NCBI RefSeq assembly: GCF_963664915.1
Contig: NZ_OY761810.1
Location: 1,378,661 to 1,442,660, forward strand
Reading direction: 5' to 3'
DNA: 64,000 nucleotides
Source of the DNA: an uncultured Caproiciproducens sp.
GTDB taxonomy: Bacteria; Bacillota; Clostridia; Oscillospirales; Acutalibacteraceae
Shown: in pieces, positions 34,503 to 43,515 of the stretch
Layout: each line of letters starts with the position of its first letter
Position numbering within the stretch: position 1 is the first letter of the stretch
The notes under the pieces: model-generated
The model's database searches: none
The model's input: only the letters and a program-made list of their open reading frames with translations
What the model was told of the DNA's origin: nothing
Position numbers and translations under genes: made by a program

Positions 34503-35642
34503 ATGAAAAAGAAGAAGTGTTTATCTCGGATTCTTGTAGCATCACTCATCATGTCAATGGTACTGACCGGCTGCGGCGGAGCACGGCAAGCCGAAAGCTC
34601 TGCCGCCCCTGCGGCTGAATCGGCTGTATCGGTTGCTTCAGCCCCCGCTGCTTCAGGCGGCGCCGGATTTGCCGCGGATTCCTCTATTGGTGTTGCACTG
34701 CCTTGGCTTGGCACCCAGAATTGGAAAGAAGCCGATGAAATGTTCAGAGCCCAGTTGGCAGCGGCTGGTTTTAAGGCAATCGTTCAGCACGCGGACAACA
34801 AGGTTCCTCAGCAGCAGCAGCAGATCGAGTCTATGATTCAGAACGGCGCCAAAGTAATCGTCGTTGGTCCTGTCGACGGTTCACAGCTCGGTGCGGTTCT
34901 GGAAGAAGCGAAGGCAGCCAATATCACTGTTATCGGTTATGACCGTCTCATTGAGAACACCACCGGTATTGACGGCGTGGTGCAGTTTGGCAGCGTAAAG
35001 ACCGGTGAACTGCAGGGTCAGGCTCTGCTTGACGGACTGGCCGCCAAGAAGGGAAAGGGCCCTTACAACATCGAGCTGTTCGGCGGCGGACCTGCCGACC
35101 CCAATGCTCCAAACTTCTTTAAGGGCGCCATGACAGTGCTCCAGCCAAAGATTGACGACGGTACGCTGGTTGTCGTATCCGGCCAGACCGATTTCACCCA
35201 GTGCGCCACTATGGACTGGGATAACTCCAAGGCTCAGGCCCGTATGGACTCCCTCCTCTCCGGCTTCTACTCGAATAAAGAGATCGACGGCGCGCTCTCC
35301 CCCAACGACGGAATCGCCCGCGCGATTATTACCGCATCTGAGCAGGCCGGCCAGAAGATCCCCGTTGTTTCGGGCCTTGACGCCGAGAACGAGTCTGTTG
35401 AATGGATTTGGTCGGGCAAACAGTATTCTACCGTAGCCAAACCGACAGACCTTCTGGTAGGCAAAACGATCGAGATCATCAAGTCACTGCAGGCAGGCAA
35501 AGGTATGCCAGAACCCACCACAAAAGTTAACAATGGCAAAACGGACGTCGGCGTCTATGAGCTTGCTCCGCTCGTTGTCACCAAGGAAAATGCAAAAGAG
35601 GTATTCAAAAATGATTCCGGCCGCTTGGCGCTCTTGAAATAG
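34503..35642 (+). CDS. Monosaccharide-binding lipoprotein (ChvE type)
   Basis: A 379-residue solute-binding protein. The signal peptide ends with the lipobox LTGCG, followed by an Ala/Ser-rich linker. The mature part has ChvE/XylF-type blocks: IGVALPWLGTQNWKEADEMF, DNKVPQQQQQIESMI, VIGYDRLIENT and GLDAENESVEWI. ChvE-like proteins bind several aldoses, so the exact sugar is open. ATG 34503 follows ACAGGAGGTTAAT. A strong 13-bp hairpin 89 bases after the stop (35731) likely stabilises or ends the mRNA. Confidence 0.93.
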   Translation: MKKKKCLSRILVASLIMSMVLTGCGGARQAESSAAPAAESAVSVASAPAASGGAGFAADSSIGVALPWLGTQNWKEADEMFRAQLAAAGFKAIVQHADNKVPQQQQQIESMIQNGAKVIVVGPVDGSQLGAVLEEAKAANITVIGYDRLIENTTGIDGVVQFGSVKTGELQGQALLDGLAAKKGKGPYNIELFGGGPADPNAPNFFKGAMTVLQPKIDDGTLVVVSGQTDFTQCATMDWDNSKAQARMDSLLSGFYSNKEIDGALSPNDGIARAIITASEQAGQKIPVVSGLDAENESVEWIWSGKQYSTVAKPTDLLVGKTIEIIKSLQAGKGMPEPTTKVNNGKTDVGVYELAPLVVTKENAKEVFKNDSGRLALLK

Positions 35643-35730
35643 GAAATCCGAAGAAGCTGTATGCGTAAGGAAGAAATGCCGCCAGGATGGTCCATCAAGC
35701 TATGAATACAGGTTCTAAGCTCATGTAAGG

Positions 35731-35759
35731 GGACGGCAAAGGATATTCCTTTGCCGTCC
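35731..35759 (+). terminator. Hairpin after the binding-protein gene
   Basis: Perfect 13-bp arms (GGACGGCAAAGGA at 35731-35743 with 35747-35759) around a 3-nt loop. There is no T-run, so it may be an mRNA 3'-end stabiliser as much as a terminator. Confidence 0.6.
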
Positions 35760-35801
35760 GATTTGCAGATGAGAAAATTTTTGCTGAATTGAGCATTCAT
35801 A

Positions 35802-35966
35802 TGAAATTGCGGCTGGTGTCAGATGACATTGCTTTGGACGCAGCGGGTGAACTGCTTGAGAAAATTTCGGACAATGTTAAACATTATTGCAACCGGCACT
35901 TCTTTTGTGATAGAATAGATAAAAGGTTTAATTGCGGATTTGTATTCATGAAGATCGGCGGATAAT
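35802..35966 (+). CDS. Weak 54-codon frame in the pfkB upstream region
   Basis: ATG 35802 opens a 54-residue frame (MKLRLVSDDIALDAAGELLE...). It has no ribosome-binding site or known domain, and it overlaps the probable pfkB promoter at 35887-35916. It is probably a remnant rather than an active gene. Confidence 0.2.
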
Positions 35967-36111
35967 TCACCGCCTATGAAAACGGGTTCTAAGCTGGGTG
36001 GTTAATGATGCGCTAATCATGGCGTTAATGGGAAAGCCGAGGTACACCAGCGACGAAGTGTTCACACGCCACGCAAATAGTGAGTATAAATTTTTTTTCG
36101 GGAGTGATTGA
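35887..36111 (+). promoter_or_regulatory. pfkB promoter and structured leader
   Basis: TTGCAA (35887-35892) and TAGAAT (35911-35916) are 18 bases apart. The predicted leader of about 190 nt contains a hairpin (GGCGG/CCGCC near 35954-35971) and the phrase GGTTCTAAGCT. That phrase also occurs in the 3' region of the transporter operon (35711), in similar CTATGAA-N-AC context. No known riboswitch class was recognised. Confidence 0.45.
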
Positions 36112-37077
36112 ATGTTCGATATAGTCGCGTTGGGTGAGCTGTTGATTGATTTTACATACCACGGCAGAAGCGAAAATGGGATGCGCCTGTTTGAGCAAAA
36201 CCCTGGCGGAGCGCCCGCAAACGTGCTCTGCGTCGCCTCAAACTTAGGCTTAAGCACTTCGTTTATCGGCAAGGTGGGCAAGGATATGCACGGAGATTAT
36301 CTGCGCAGGGTGCTTGAAGAAAAGGGCGTCGACACCGGCGGGCTGATCAGCGCGGAGGATGTGTTTACGACGCTTGCGTTTGTTGAGCTATCTGAAACGG
36401 GCGAGCGCAAATTCTCGTTTGCACGCAGGCCCGGTGCGGACACCTGCCTTTCAGCGTGCGAGGTTAAGCGCGAGTTGGCAGAGGGGTGCAGAATTTTCCA
36501 CTTCGGCTCCCTTTCACTGACCGATGAGCCTTCGCGCTCTGCGACAATAGAAGCGGTTAAAGTCGCAAAAAAAGCTGGAGCCATCATCTCCTACGACCCG
36601 AATTATCGTGCGCCGCTCTGGAAAAGTGAGGATGAAGCCGCCGGGATGATGCAAAGCGTCCTTCATTTTGCAGACATTGTAAAAATCAGCGACGAGGAAG
36701 TCGGTCTGATAACAGGCGAATCTTCTCCCGAGGCCGCCGCCGGGTATCTTATTCAAAAAGGGATCTCCTGTGTGGTGGTTACGCTTGGAAGCGACGGCGC
36801 CTATGCCGCGGTGAAAGGGGAATCCGCGCTTGTTTCCGTTCCCGATGTTCCGGTGGTTGACACCACAGGCGCAGGGGACGCTTTCTGGGGCGGTTTCCTC
36901 TATAAGCTGGCTGTGAGCGGGCTTCGCCCCAATGAGCTTGGCGAAGCACAACTCCGGGACTTTACTGAGTTTTCCAACGCGGTTGCCTCGCTGTGCGTTC
37001 AAAAGCGCGGAGGGATACCGGCGATGCCCACAATAAACATGGTCCGGGATTTTCTTGCTCAATTAACTGCCAAGTAA
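36112..37077 (+). CDS. PfkB family carbohydrate kinase (fructokinase-like)
   Basis: A 321-residue ribokinase-fold sugar kinase with GELLIDFT at the N-terminus, the first PfkB signature GGAPANVLCVASNLG, and the second signature DTTGAGDAFWGGFLY containing the catalytic aspartate. The spacing and the NPGGAPANV form are typical of fructokinases. It probably phosphorylates the sugar imported by the upstream ABC system or a product of it. It has its own promoter and leader. GGGAGTGATTGA precedes ATG 36112. Confidence 0.9.
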   Translation: MFDIVALGELLIDFTYHGRSENGMRLFEQNPGGAPANVLCVASNLGLSTSFIGKVGKDMHGDYLRRVLEEKGVDTGGLISAEDVFTTLAFVELSETGERKFSFARRPGADTCLSACEVKRELAEGCRIFHFGSLSLTDEPSRSATIEAVKVAKKAGAIISYDPNYRAPLWKSEDEAAGMMQSVLHFADIVKISDEEVGLITGESSPEAAAGYLIQKGISCVVVTLGSDGAYAAVKGESALVSVPDVPVVDTTGAGDAFWGGFLYKLAVSGLRPNELGEAQLRDFTEFSNAVASLCVQKRGGIPAMPTINMVRDFLAQLTAK

Positions 37078-37227
37078 GGTCAGCAAGGAATGACGGCTGG
37101 GATATCCTTTATTTAAAATCATATATTCTGTATAGAACGGGTATGTTTTTTGTAAACACCAAAAAATGTATCCGCTTTTCTGTCTTCTGTGCTATAATTT
37201 CAGTATGATGATTCGGAGGCATTCAGT

Positions 37228-37992
37228 ATGTATAAAGTAATTATTATTGATGACGAAGATATTATTGTGGAAGATCTTAAAAAGGTGGTCAATTGGGCGA
37301 AATATGACTGCGAGGTAGTCGCCACCGCATCGGAAGCGGAATCCGGTGCACAAGCGATTCGGGAAAACAATCCGGATATTCTATTTACAGATATCAAAAT
37401 GCCTAATATGGATGGGCCCACCATACTGACCGGATTGAAAAGTGAGTTTCCCAACATGCAGATTACCGTACTCACGGATTACCGCAACGTTGAATATGCA
37501 ACGCAGGCAATTCATATCGGCGTAACGCGATTTTTGCTTAAGCCTTCTAAAATGGACGAGCTGGAGGAATCACTTCAGACCATGACGGAAAATTTGAGAA
37601 GGCAGCATAAAGGGATACCGGAATCAAAAGAGAAGCCGGCGGAAGAATTACAGGAGACAAACACGGCAAACAACTTTATCGTAAGGGGAGCTTTAGACTA
37701 CATAGAACTTCATTATGCAGATAAACTAACGCTTACGGAACTCGCGGAAAAAGCATATGTGAGCCAGTGGTATCTCAGCAAGCTGCTAAACAAATATACG
37801 AATAGGAGTTTCTGGGACCTGCTGAACCAAACTCGAATTAAGAAAGCGGAAGAGCTGCTGCAGAACCCTTCTTTGAAGATTTATGAAATTTCAGATTTGC
37901 TGGGATTCAATGATGTCAATCATTTTTCACGAGTCTTTAAAAAGATTAAGCAAATGTCACCCAACGAATACCGCAAAGTTATCAATAAATAA
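37228..37992 (+). CDS. Orphan response regulator with AraC-type output domain
   Basis: A 254-residue YesN-type regulator. The N-terminal receiver domain has the acidic pair IIDDED, phospho-acceptor aspartate in LFTDIKMPNMDG and the lysine in FLLKPSK. The C-terminus has two AraC helix-turn-helices (LTLTELAEKAYVSQWYLSKL and IYEISDLLGFNDVNHFSRVF). Relatives usually pair with a membrane histidine kinase controlling sugar uptake, but no kinase is adjacent. The position usually held by SGY has TDY, a mild departure. A TATAAT at 37193 may be its promoter. Confidence 0.88.
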   Translation: MYKVIIIDDEDIIVEDLKKVVNWAKYDCEVVATASEAESGAQAIRENNPDILFTDIKMPNMDGPTILTGLKSEFPNMQITVLTDYRNVEYATQAIHIGVTRFLLKPSKMDELEESLQTMTENLRRQHKGIPESKEKPAEELQETNTANNFIVRGALDYIELHYADKLTLTELAEKAYVSQWYLSKLLNKYTNRSFWDLLNQTRIKKAEELLQNPSLKIYEISDLLGFNDVNHFSRVFKKIKQMSPNEYRKVINK

Positions 37993-38126
37993 AGATATGA
38001 CGGCAGTTCTTCACAAATAAGGATGATTAGATTGGTATATAAATAATTTAACGCCAACTTCAAATGAAATTATTTTTACTGTTTAAGGCAGAATCGGTCG
38101 CGCTTTTTGGAAAAAACAAACATAAA

Positions 38127-38684
38127 ATGGAAATGAGTGGACATCCCGTGAAAAAAATAATATTAAAAAACGGAAAAGAACTTATCATAAGAAAAGCGGC
38201 TGAAGAAGATGCTGAACAGATGGTACAGTTTAGAACGCATATAAGCCGAGAGTCGGATTTTCTTTCGTTCGGAGAGGACGAGATAGAAATAACCGCTGAA
38301 AAAGAGCGGAGTATCATTCAGTGTGAAAACACAAAAGATAATTCCATTATCATAATAGCATTAATTAATGAGGAGATTGCAGGTTTCATCAGTTTTAAGG
38401 GCGGCGATCGAATCAGGAAAAGACACGCGGGAAAAATGGGCGTGTCCGTGAGAAAGCAGTTTTGGGGATTGGGAATCGGAAATATTCTTCTCAAATCCCT
38501 TATAGAATGGGCCATAGGCACACGGATAATTAAAAAAATCGATTTATTAACGCGTGCCGATAATGAAAAAGCAATAAAATTATATGAAAAATATGGTTTC
38601 AGAAAAGAGGGCATCCTAACAAGAGATTTATGCATAAAGGGGAAATTTTACGATTCCCTCAGTATGGGCCTTCAAATCGATTAA
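38127..38684 (+). CDS. GNAT family N-acetyltransferase
   Basis: About 185 residues of GNAT fold: ELIIRKAAEEDAEQMVQF, the acetyl-CoA loop VRKQFWGLGIGNILLKSL (RxxGxG/A), and the C-terminal TRADNEKAIKLYEKYGFRKE. It is close to the RimI/SpeG-like subgroup; the substrate is unknown. The start is uncertain: the frame is open from 38064, ATG 38127 and GTG 38148 are all possible, and no site is convincing. It stands alone. Confidence 0.8.
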   Translation: MEMSGHPVKKIILKNGKELIIRKAAEEDAEQMVQFRTHISRESDFLSFGEDEIEITAEKERSIIQCENTKDNSIIIIALINEEIAGFISFKGGDRIRKRHAGKMGVSVRKQFWGLGIGNILLKSLIEWAIGTRIIKKIDLLTRADNEKAIKLYEKYGFRKEGILTRDLCIKGKFYDSLSMGLQID

Positions 38685-38755
38685 TCTTCCTGCAAATCAG
38701 TCGCGCAGCTGGGACACAAAACAGATGTCAAATAAGGTGAAAAGGTGTGGATTCT

Positions 38756-38881
38756 ATGTCGTTTAAAAATCCGGACAAGTTAAAAAAGAAGAAGCAAATC
38801 GTCAAAAAAGTTACCCTTCAACCTAAAAAGTCACCGAATCAGTCTCAGCACCGAAATCCAAAAACAAGAAAGATGAAGTGA
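38756..38881 (+). CDS. Small lysine-rich basic protein
   Basis: A 41-residue frame from ATG 38756 with AAAGGTGTGG upstream. It encodes MSFKNPDKLKKKKQIVKKVT and continues very basic to the end. Nothing but low-complexity basic sequence is visible. It could bind nucleic acid, possibly as a spore or ribosome-associated peptide; this is a guess. Confidence 0.4.
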   Translation: MSFKNPDKLKKKKQIVKKVTLQPKKSPNQSQHRNPKTRKMK

Positions 38882-39058
38882 GATTGTTCGGTATTCATAA
38901 ATTCTTCTTTATTCTGATTTAACAAAACAAATTCCGATAATTTATTGTTAAAAATATTTTGATATAATAAATTGGGGATTTATAGGACAGAATAACTTGT
39001 GAAAGTCTATTACAACAAGGCTTTCAAATAACAAACTTAAAGAGGAGATATAAGAATT

Positions 39059-39301
39059 ATGAATACAGACAATAAAGATTTACAAGACGCAAAAAAAGCA
39101 AACCAACAATCAAAGCAAGGAAGCACCTCCTTTGGGTCAACGAGTTCTGACAGTCAGGATCTTCAGGAAGCTAAACAGTTAAATTCACAGTCCGCTTCCA
39201 GCACAGGATCAGGTTCCTATAATCCGAATGGATCTGGAACAAGCGCTGAAGAAGAAGCGAAAAAGCTGAATCAACAATCAAAGCAGAACAAGGGCAAATA
39301 A
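39059..39301 (+). CDS. Gamma-type small acid-soluble spore protein-like
   Basis: An 80-residue hydrophilic protein with three related segments: LQDAKKANQQSKQ, LQEAKQLNSQSAS and EEEAKKLNQQSKQ, separated by Ser/Gly/Asn linkers. This repeat style and composition (rich in Gln, Asn, Ser, Lys; no Cys or Trp) match gamma-type spore proteins (SspE), amino-acid reserves degraded on germination. AGAGGAGATATAAGAATT precedes the start and a terminator follows. Its identification as a spore protein is by composition and repeats only. Confidence 0.6.
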   Translation: MNTDNKDLQDAKKANQQSKQGSTSFGSTSSDSQDLQEAKQLNSQSASSTGSGSYNPNGSGTSAEEEAKKLNQQSKQNKGK

Positions 39302-39324
39302 TTTTTTTATAATCCTTTGAGAAG

Positions 39325-39366
39325 TCATGCAAGGCCACCTTTTGACGACCTTACATGACTTTTTTG
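39325..39366 (+). terminator. Intrinsic terminator
   Basis: AAGTCATG and CATGACTT pair, with an inner AAGG/CCTT, followed by TTTTTT. It ends the spore-protein-like gene. Confidence 0.75.
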
Positions 39367-39488
39367 ATTTATTTGCAGTACAGATCAAAAGCACAACATA
39401 AAGTAATATGCAAATAAGTTGATATCATAGGATAAAAGGAGTAATATTAATTCAAACAAAATTAATTTATATGGGGAGAATGTATAAT

Positions 39489-41543
39489 ATGATCGGTATA
39501 ATTGTGTCGGTTGTTATTGCTATTTTGGTACTTTATTTGTTGATCTTTCAAATCTTGGGACTACGAGTTATCAACTCGGACGAAGTTGCCGTTATTGAAA
39601 AATGGTGGAGCATGAAGGGATCACTAAAGGATTCCATTATCGCGCTGCACGGAGAGGCCGGTTATTCGCCTGATCTGCTGCGCGGAGGTATGCATTTCAA
39701 ATCCGCTTTAATGTATAAAATACATAAGTACCCGCTTATTACAATCCCGCAGGGGCAAATTGCGTACATTTTTGCGCGCGACGGTATGCCTTTGGCTCCG
39801 ACTCAGACTTTGGGAAAAGTTGTGCCCGACGCGAATAACTTTCAGGACGTTTACGGCTTTTTGCAGAATGGCGGACAAAGAGGTCCGCAAAGAGGAATTT
39901 TAAGAGAAGGTACCTACGCGATCAATTTGGCACAGTTTATTGTCATTACGCCGAATGATCTTAAGGCTATTTTTAATGGCTCCAAGCGGGAACGTTCCGA
40001 ACTCATCAGTATGCAGCAGACACTGGCGGCGCGAGACGCGTTCAGCCCCGTTGTCATCATGGGCAGCAGCAACGAAGCAAGCGATGTGATGGGAATCGTA
40101 ACGGTGCACGACGGCCTGCCCCTTGAACAGGGTGAAATTATTGCGCCCAGCGTCGGTGAAGTGCACGCAAGTTTTCAGGACCCGGAAAAGTTTTTGGAAG
40201 CCGGCGGCAGACGCGGCAAGCAGATTCAGGTTTTAACCGACGGTACCTATTATATCAACCGCCTTTTCGCCACCGTGGAATACAGGCCGAAAACCGTTGT
40301 CCCGATTGGCTTTGTCGGGGTTGTGGTGTCTTTCTTTGGAAATGAAGGCGTTGACACCACAGGTGTTGATTACAAGCACGGCGAGTTGGTCGGGGCCGGC
40401 TGCAAGGGCGTTCTTGAAAAGCCCCTGATGCCGGGTAAATATGCCTTTAACACGGATGCAGGGAAGGTTGTTTTAGTTCCCACTACCAACATTATTTTAA
40501 AATGGAACAAGTGCGAAATAGGCGATCATAAATATGATGAAAACCTCACAGAGGTCGATATTATCACAAAAGATGCATTTGAGCCGTCTCTGCCTTTATC
40601 CGTCGTTATGCACATCGATTACAAACAGGCCCCATGGGTTATCCAGCGGTTCGGCGATATCAATATGCTGGTCAATCAGTCTCTGGATCCGTTGGTCAGC
40701 GCATACTTTAAGGATGTCGCACAGACAAAAACACTGATAGAGCTGATTCAGGAGCGCAGCGAAATCCGCGAAAGAGCGGTCACGGAGATGCGGGAGAAAT
40801 TCCAGAAGTACAATTTGCAGCTTGAAGAAGTGCTGATCGGCACGCCGAAAACATCTGCTTCAGATGTGCAGATCGAAAATATTCTGACCCAGCTGCGCGA
40901 AAGACAGATTGCGGAGGAGAAAAAGGTTACTTACCAGAAGCAGCAGTCCGCAGCTGAAAGCGAAAAATCTCTGCGCGAGGCGCAGGCCACGGCGGAACAG
41001 CAAAGCTTCCTCACAAAATCCAAGATTCAGATTGAGATTGAGGGCAACAGCGGTGCTGCTCTTGCGAGCAAGGCGGAACAGGAAGCCAATCAGATTATCG
41101 CGCTTGCCAAAGCGAATTCAGCCAAGATCAGACTGGAAGGCGAGGCGCAGGCCTCTATGGAAACCAATGTCGGTTTAGCAAAGGCACAGGCCATTGACGC
41201 GCAAGTCAAGGCTTACGGCGGTGCAGAGTATCGTGTGATTCAGGAAGTTGCTGATAAACTGACGGATGCCATTAAAAACTCCAAGGTTGATATTGTGCCA
41301 AAGACGGTGGTCAATATGGGCGGCGGTCAGGACAGCGGCAACAGTAATAACAGCACTGTCATGGATACGTTATTAAAATTCATTACATTGGATAAGCTGG
41401 GCGTTTCACTCCAGCACATTTCGGAACCGTCCACCACGGCGCAGGCAATTGAGGCGGTAGCCGGTGCAGCCGATTTGGCAAAAGACAATTCAGTGCAGGA
41501 CAGCGCGGAAAAGGAAAATGAGGAAAAACCGGCACAGAAATAA
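39489..41543 (+). CDS. SPFH/Band-7 (flotillin-like) membrane protein
   Basis: An N-terminal membrane anchor (IGIIVSVVIAILVLYLLIF) is followed by an SPFH domain that spans roughly residues 20-420 and is extended by inserted segments. Then comes a long Ala/Glu/Gln-rich coiled coil (residues ~450-590) with flotillin-type repeats. The C-terminus is disordered and charged (EKENEEKPAQK). Flotillin-like proteins organise membrane microdomains. At 684 residues it is larger than typical flotillins. ATG 39489 is chosen for GGGGAGA about 10 bases upstream; ATG 39480 and 39471 are in frame. Confidence 0.85.
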   Translation: MIGIIVSVVIAILVLYLLIFQILGLRVINSDEVAVIEKWWSMKGSLKDSIIALHGEAGYSPDLLRGGMHFKSALMYKIHKYPLITIPQGQIAYIFARDGMPLAPTQTLGKVVPDANNFQDVYGFLQNGGQRGPQRGILREGTYAINLAQFIVITPNDLKAIFNGSKRERSELISMQQTLAARDAFSPVVIMGSSNEASDVMGIVTVHDGLPLEQGEIIAPSVGEVHASFQDPEKFLEAGGRRGKQIQVLTDGTYYINRLFATVEYRPKTVVPIGFVGVVVSFFGNEGVDTTGVDYKHGELVGAGCKGVLEKPLMPGKYAFNTDAGKVVLVPTTNIILKWNKCEIGDHKYDENLTEVDIITKDAFEPSLPLSVVMHIDYKQAPWVIQRFGDINMLVNQSLDPLVSAYFKDVAQTKTLIELIQERSEIRERAVTEMREKFQKYNLQLEEVLIGTPKTSASDVQIENILTQLRERQIAEEKKVTYQKQQSAAESEKSLREAQATAEQQSFLTKSKIQIEIEGNSGAALASKAEQEANQIIALAKANSAKIRLEGEAQASMETNVGLAKAQAIDAQVKAYGGAEYRVIQEVADKLTDAIKNSKVDIVPKTVVNMGGGQDSGNSNNSTVMDTLLKFITLDKLGVSLQHISEPSTTAQAIEAVAGAADLAKDNSVQDSAEKENEEKPAQK

Positions 41544-41561
41544 AATTAAAACGATACCCTT

Positions 41562-41597
41562 AAGGCGGATTTCGCGAAAGCGGAATCCGCCTTTTTA
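41562..41597 (+). terminator. Intrinsic terminator
   Basis: AAGGCGGATT (41562-41571) and AATCCGCCTT (41584-41593) form a strong stem, followed by a T-run. It ends the SPFH gene. Confidence 0.85.
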
Positions 41598-41741
41598 TGA
41601 GGATATTAAATACCGTGATGCGGGTGCATAACGGCAATCATTTTTCAAAGAATAAAATTTGTGCAATATCAGACTGGAAATATCATTCTTTAAACCGATA
41701 TTATATATATGAAACGCAATATTGCAGCCGGATTTTCACTA

Positions 41742-41899
41742 CAAAATGCGGATTTTTTCTTAATTTTCACGGAATAACGGGTGTGACCGCAATTGTCCTC
41801 ATGCTCATTCATGCTGTGTGGGCAGCCGTGGTACTGATAAAAAACAATACGGCGGCGAGAGAGAGTGATAGCCGGCATGACAAAATAAATGACCGTTAA
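41742..41899 (+). pseudogene. C-terminal fragment of an HsmA-family membrane protein
   Basis: The residues FLNFHGITGVTAIVLMLIHA, followed by VWAAVVLIKNN, match the conserved core of the HsmA/TIGR03987 family of small four-helix membrane proteins. The first half of the gene is replaced by noncoding sequence, and the last helix is also missing. The surrounding 100-codon frame from 41597 is therefore not a functional gene. Confidence 0.65.
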
Positions 41900-41932
41900 C
41901 AGTCTTGAAATCAGAAATTGTGAGGGGTAGAA

Positions 41933-42406
41933 GTGAGAAGAAAAGACAGGGAAGTAACCGATTATCATGAAATAATGGCGATTGTGGAACGGTGTGATGT
42001 CTGCAAATTAGCGATGGTCGATCATGATTTTCCTTATATTGTGCCTATGAATTTCGGATACAGTACGGACGACGGCTTACTGACATTGTATTTTCATGGT
42101 GCGAATGAAGGGAAAAAGATTAATATTTTAAAAGAGAATCCAAAGGTCTGTTTTGAAATGGATTGCGGGCATCAAATGATTATCGGTGAAACCGATTGTT
42201 CCTACTCCATGGACTATGAAAGCGTCATTGGAAATGGAATGGTGGAATTCATCACGAGTATTGATGATAAAAAATTTGCTCTGGCTCATATCATAAAAAA
42301 ATATTCGAAAAAGGCCGGGTTTTTCTTTGATGAAAAGTTACTGGACCGCATAACTATATTTAAAATTGTCTCGCGTGATTTTGTGGGCAAAAGACACAGC
42401 AGTTAA
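41933..42406 (+). CDS. Pyridoxamine 5'-phosphate oxidase-like FMN-binding protein
   Basis: A 157-residue split-barrel flavoprotein of the NimA-like subgroup: RRKDREVTDYHEIMAIVERC at the N-terminus, LAMVDHDFPYIVPMNFGYST, and FHGANEGKKINILKENPKVC. The last segment contains the His and Lys that contact FMN in relatives. Members include nitroimidazole reductases and heme- or F420-linked proteins; the exact substrate is unknown. The GTG start at 41933 follows GTGAGGGGTAGAA. Confidence 0.82.
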   Translation: MRRKDREVTDYHEIMAIVERCDVCKLAMVDHDFPYIVPMNFGYSTDDGLLTLYFHGANEGKKINILKENPKVCFEMDCGHQMIIGETDCSYSMDYESVIGNGMVEFITSIDDKKFALAHIIKKYSKKAGFFFDEKLLDRITIFKIVSRDFVGKRHSS

Positions 42407-42522
42407 TTTACATAATAAATATAGTTTAATCGGAAATATATTTATTGCTTATTTCTATAGACACGGCGCAATCAGTAGTGTATACTAACAAATAAAATTT
42501 GTCCGTTTCTGCTTATGATCAG

Positions 42523-42558
42523 GCACACTTTGAATCCGTTTCAAGGTGTGCTTCTTTT
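42523..42558 (+). promoter_or_regulatory. Attenuator-like hairpin in pyrB leader
   Basis: GCACAC (42523-42528) and GTGTGC (42546-42551), with inner TTGA/TCAA pairing, are followed by TTCTTTTAG, 40 bases before pyrB. It lies downstream of a plausible promoter (TATACT at 42481). It may attenuate pyrBI expression or end an upstream transcript. No canonical PyrR-binding loop was recognised. Confidence 0.5.
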
Positions 42559-42594
42559 AGGGAGATCGGATAAATTGAAGGCATGGAGGTAATT

Positions 42595-43515
42595 ATGAGA
42601 AATTTGATTGACCCGCTCGATTTGTCCGTTACTGAAATTGATCGGCTTTTAGATTTGGCAGACAGAATCGCAGAAAACCCAAAAGAATATTCACAGGTCT
42701 GTGCAGGAAAAAAATTAGCGACTTTGTTTTACGAGCCTAGTACACGAACCCGTTTAAGCTTTGAATCTGCAATGCTTAATATGGGCGGCAGTGTATTAGG
42801 CTTTTCTTCTGCAAACAGCAGTTCCGCTTCCAAGGGTGAGAGTGTAGCCGACACCATCCGGACGGTTTCCTGTTATGCGGATATTTGTGCAATGCGCCAT
42901 CCCAAGGAAGGAGCTCCGTTAAGAGCTTCCAAATATTCCAGAATACCGGTCATTAACGCCGGAGACGGAGGACATCAGCATCCCACACAGACCTTGACAG
43001 ATTTAATGACGATTCGGGCAAAAAAACATAGATTGAATCATTTAACAATTGGACTGTGCGGCGATTTAAAATTTGGCCGTACGGTTCATTCTTTAATTAA
43101 GGCGCTTTCAAGATATGAGGATATCCATTTTATCCTGATTTCTCCCGAAGAACTGAAAGTACCGGATTACATTATTGAAAATGTCCTGAAAGCAAAGAAT
43201 ATTCCTTTTCGGGAAGTCGAAAATATTGAGGATGTTATTTCACAGCTCGATATCCTTTATATGACAAGGGTGCAGAAAGAACGTTTTTTCAATGAGGAAG
43301 ATTATATCCGCTTAAAGGACAGTTACATTCTGACCATGGCGAAAATGCAGAATGCGAAACCGAATATGGCGATCCTGCATCCGCTGCCGCGTGTAAATGA
43401 AATTGCTTTGGAAGTGGATAATGACCCGAGGGCGGCGTATTTCGATCAGGTTCAAAACGGCGTATATGTAAGAATGGCACTGATGATGACGCTTTTGGAG
43501 GTAGAACATGCTTAA
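42595..43515 (+). CDS. pyrB: Aspartate carbamoyltransferase, catalytic subunit
   Basis: 306 residues; joins carbamoyl phosphate and aspartate in pyrimidine synthesis. The carbamoyl-phosphate loop [20 protein letters not shown] and the [12 protein letters not shown] motif are intact, and [15 protein letters not shown] near the C-terminus fits ATCase. ATG 42595 sits 7 bases after GGAGG; an upstream in-frame ATG at 42583 overlaps that site. It overlaps pyrI by eight bases. Confidence 0.97.
   Translation: MRNLIDPLDLSVTEIDRLLDLADRIAENPKEYSQVCAGKKLATLFYEPSTRTRLSFESAMLNMGGSVLGFSSANSSSASKGESVADTIRTVSCYADICAMRHPKEGAPLRASKYSRIPVINAGDGGHQHPTQTLTDLMTIRAKKHRLNHLTIGLCGDLKFGRTVHSLIKALSRYEDIHFILISPEELKVPDYIIENVLKAKNIPFREVENIEDVISQLDILYMTRVQKERFFNEEDYIRLKDSYILTMAKMQNAKPNMAILHPLPRVNEIALEVDNDPRAAYFDQVQNGVYVRMALMMTLLEVEHA

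Noticed and set aside
42407-42594. PyrR-dependent attenuator before pyrB
   Set aside because: A terminator-like hairpin is present but the conserved PyrR-binding loop sequence is not.
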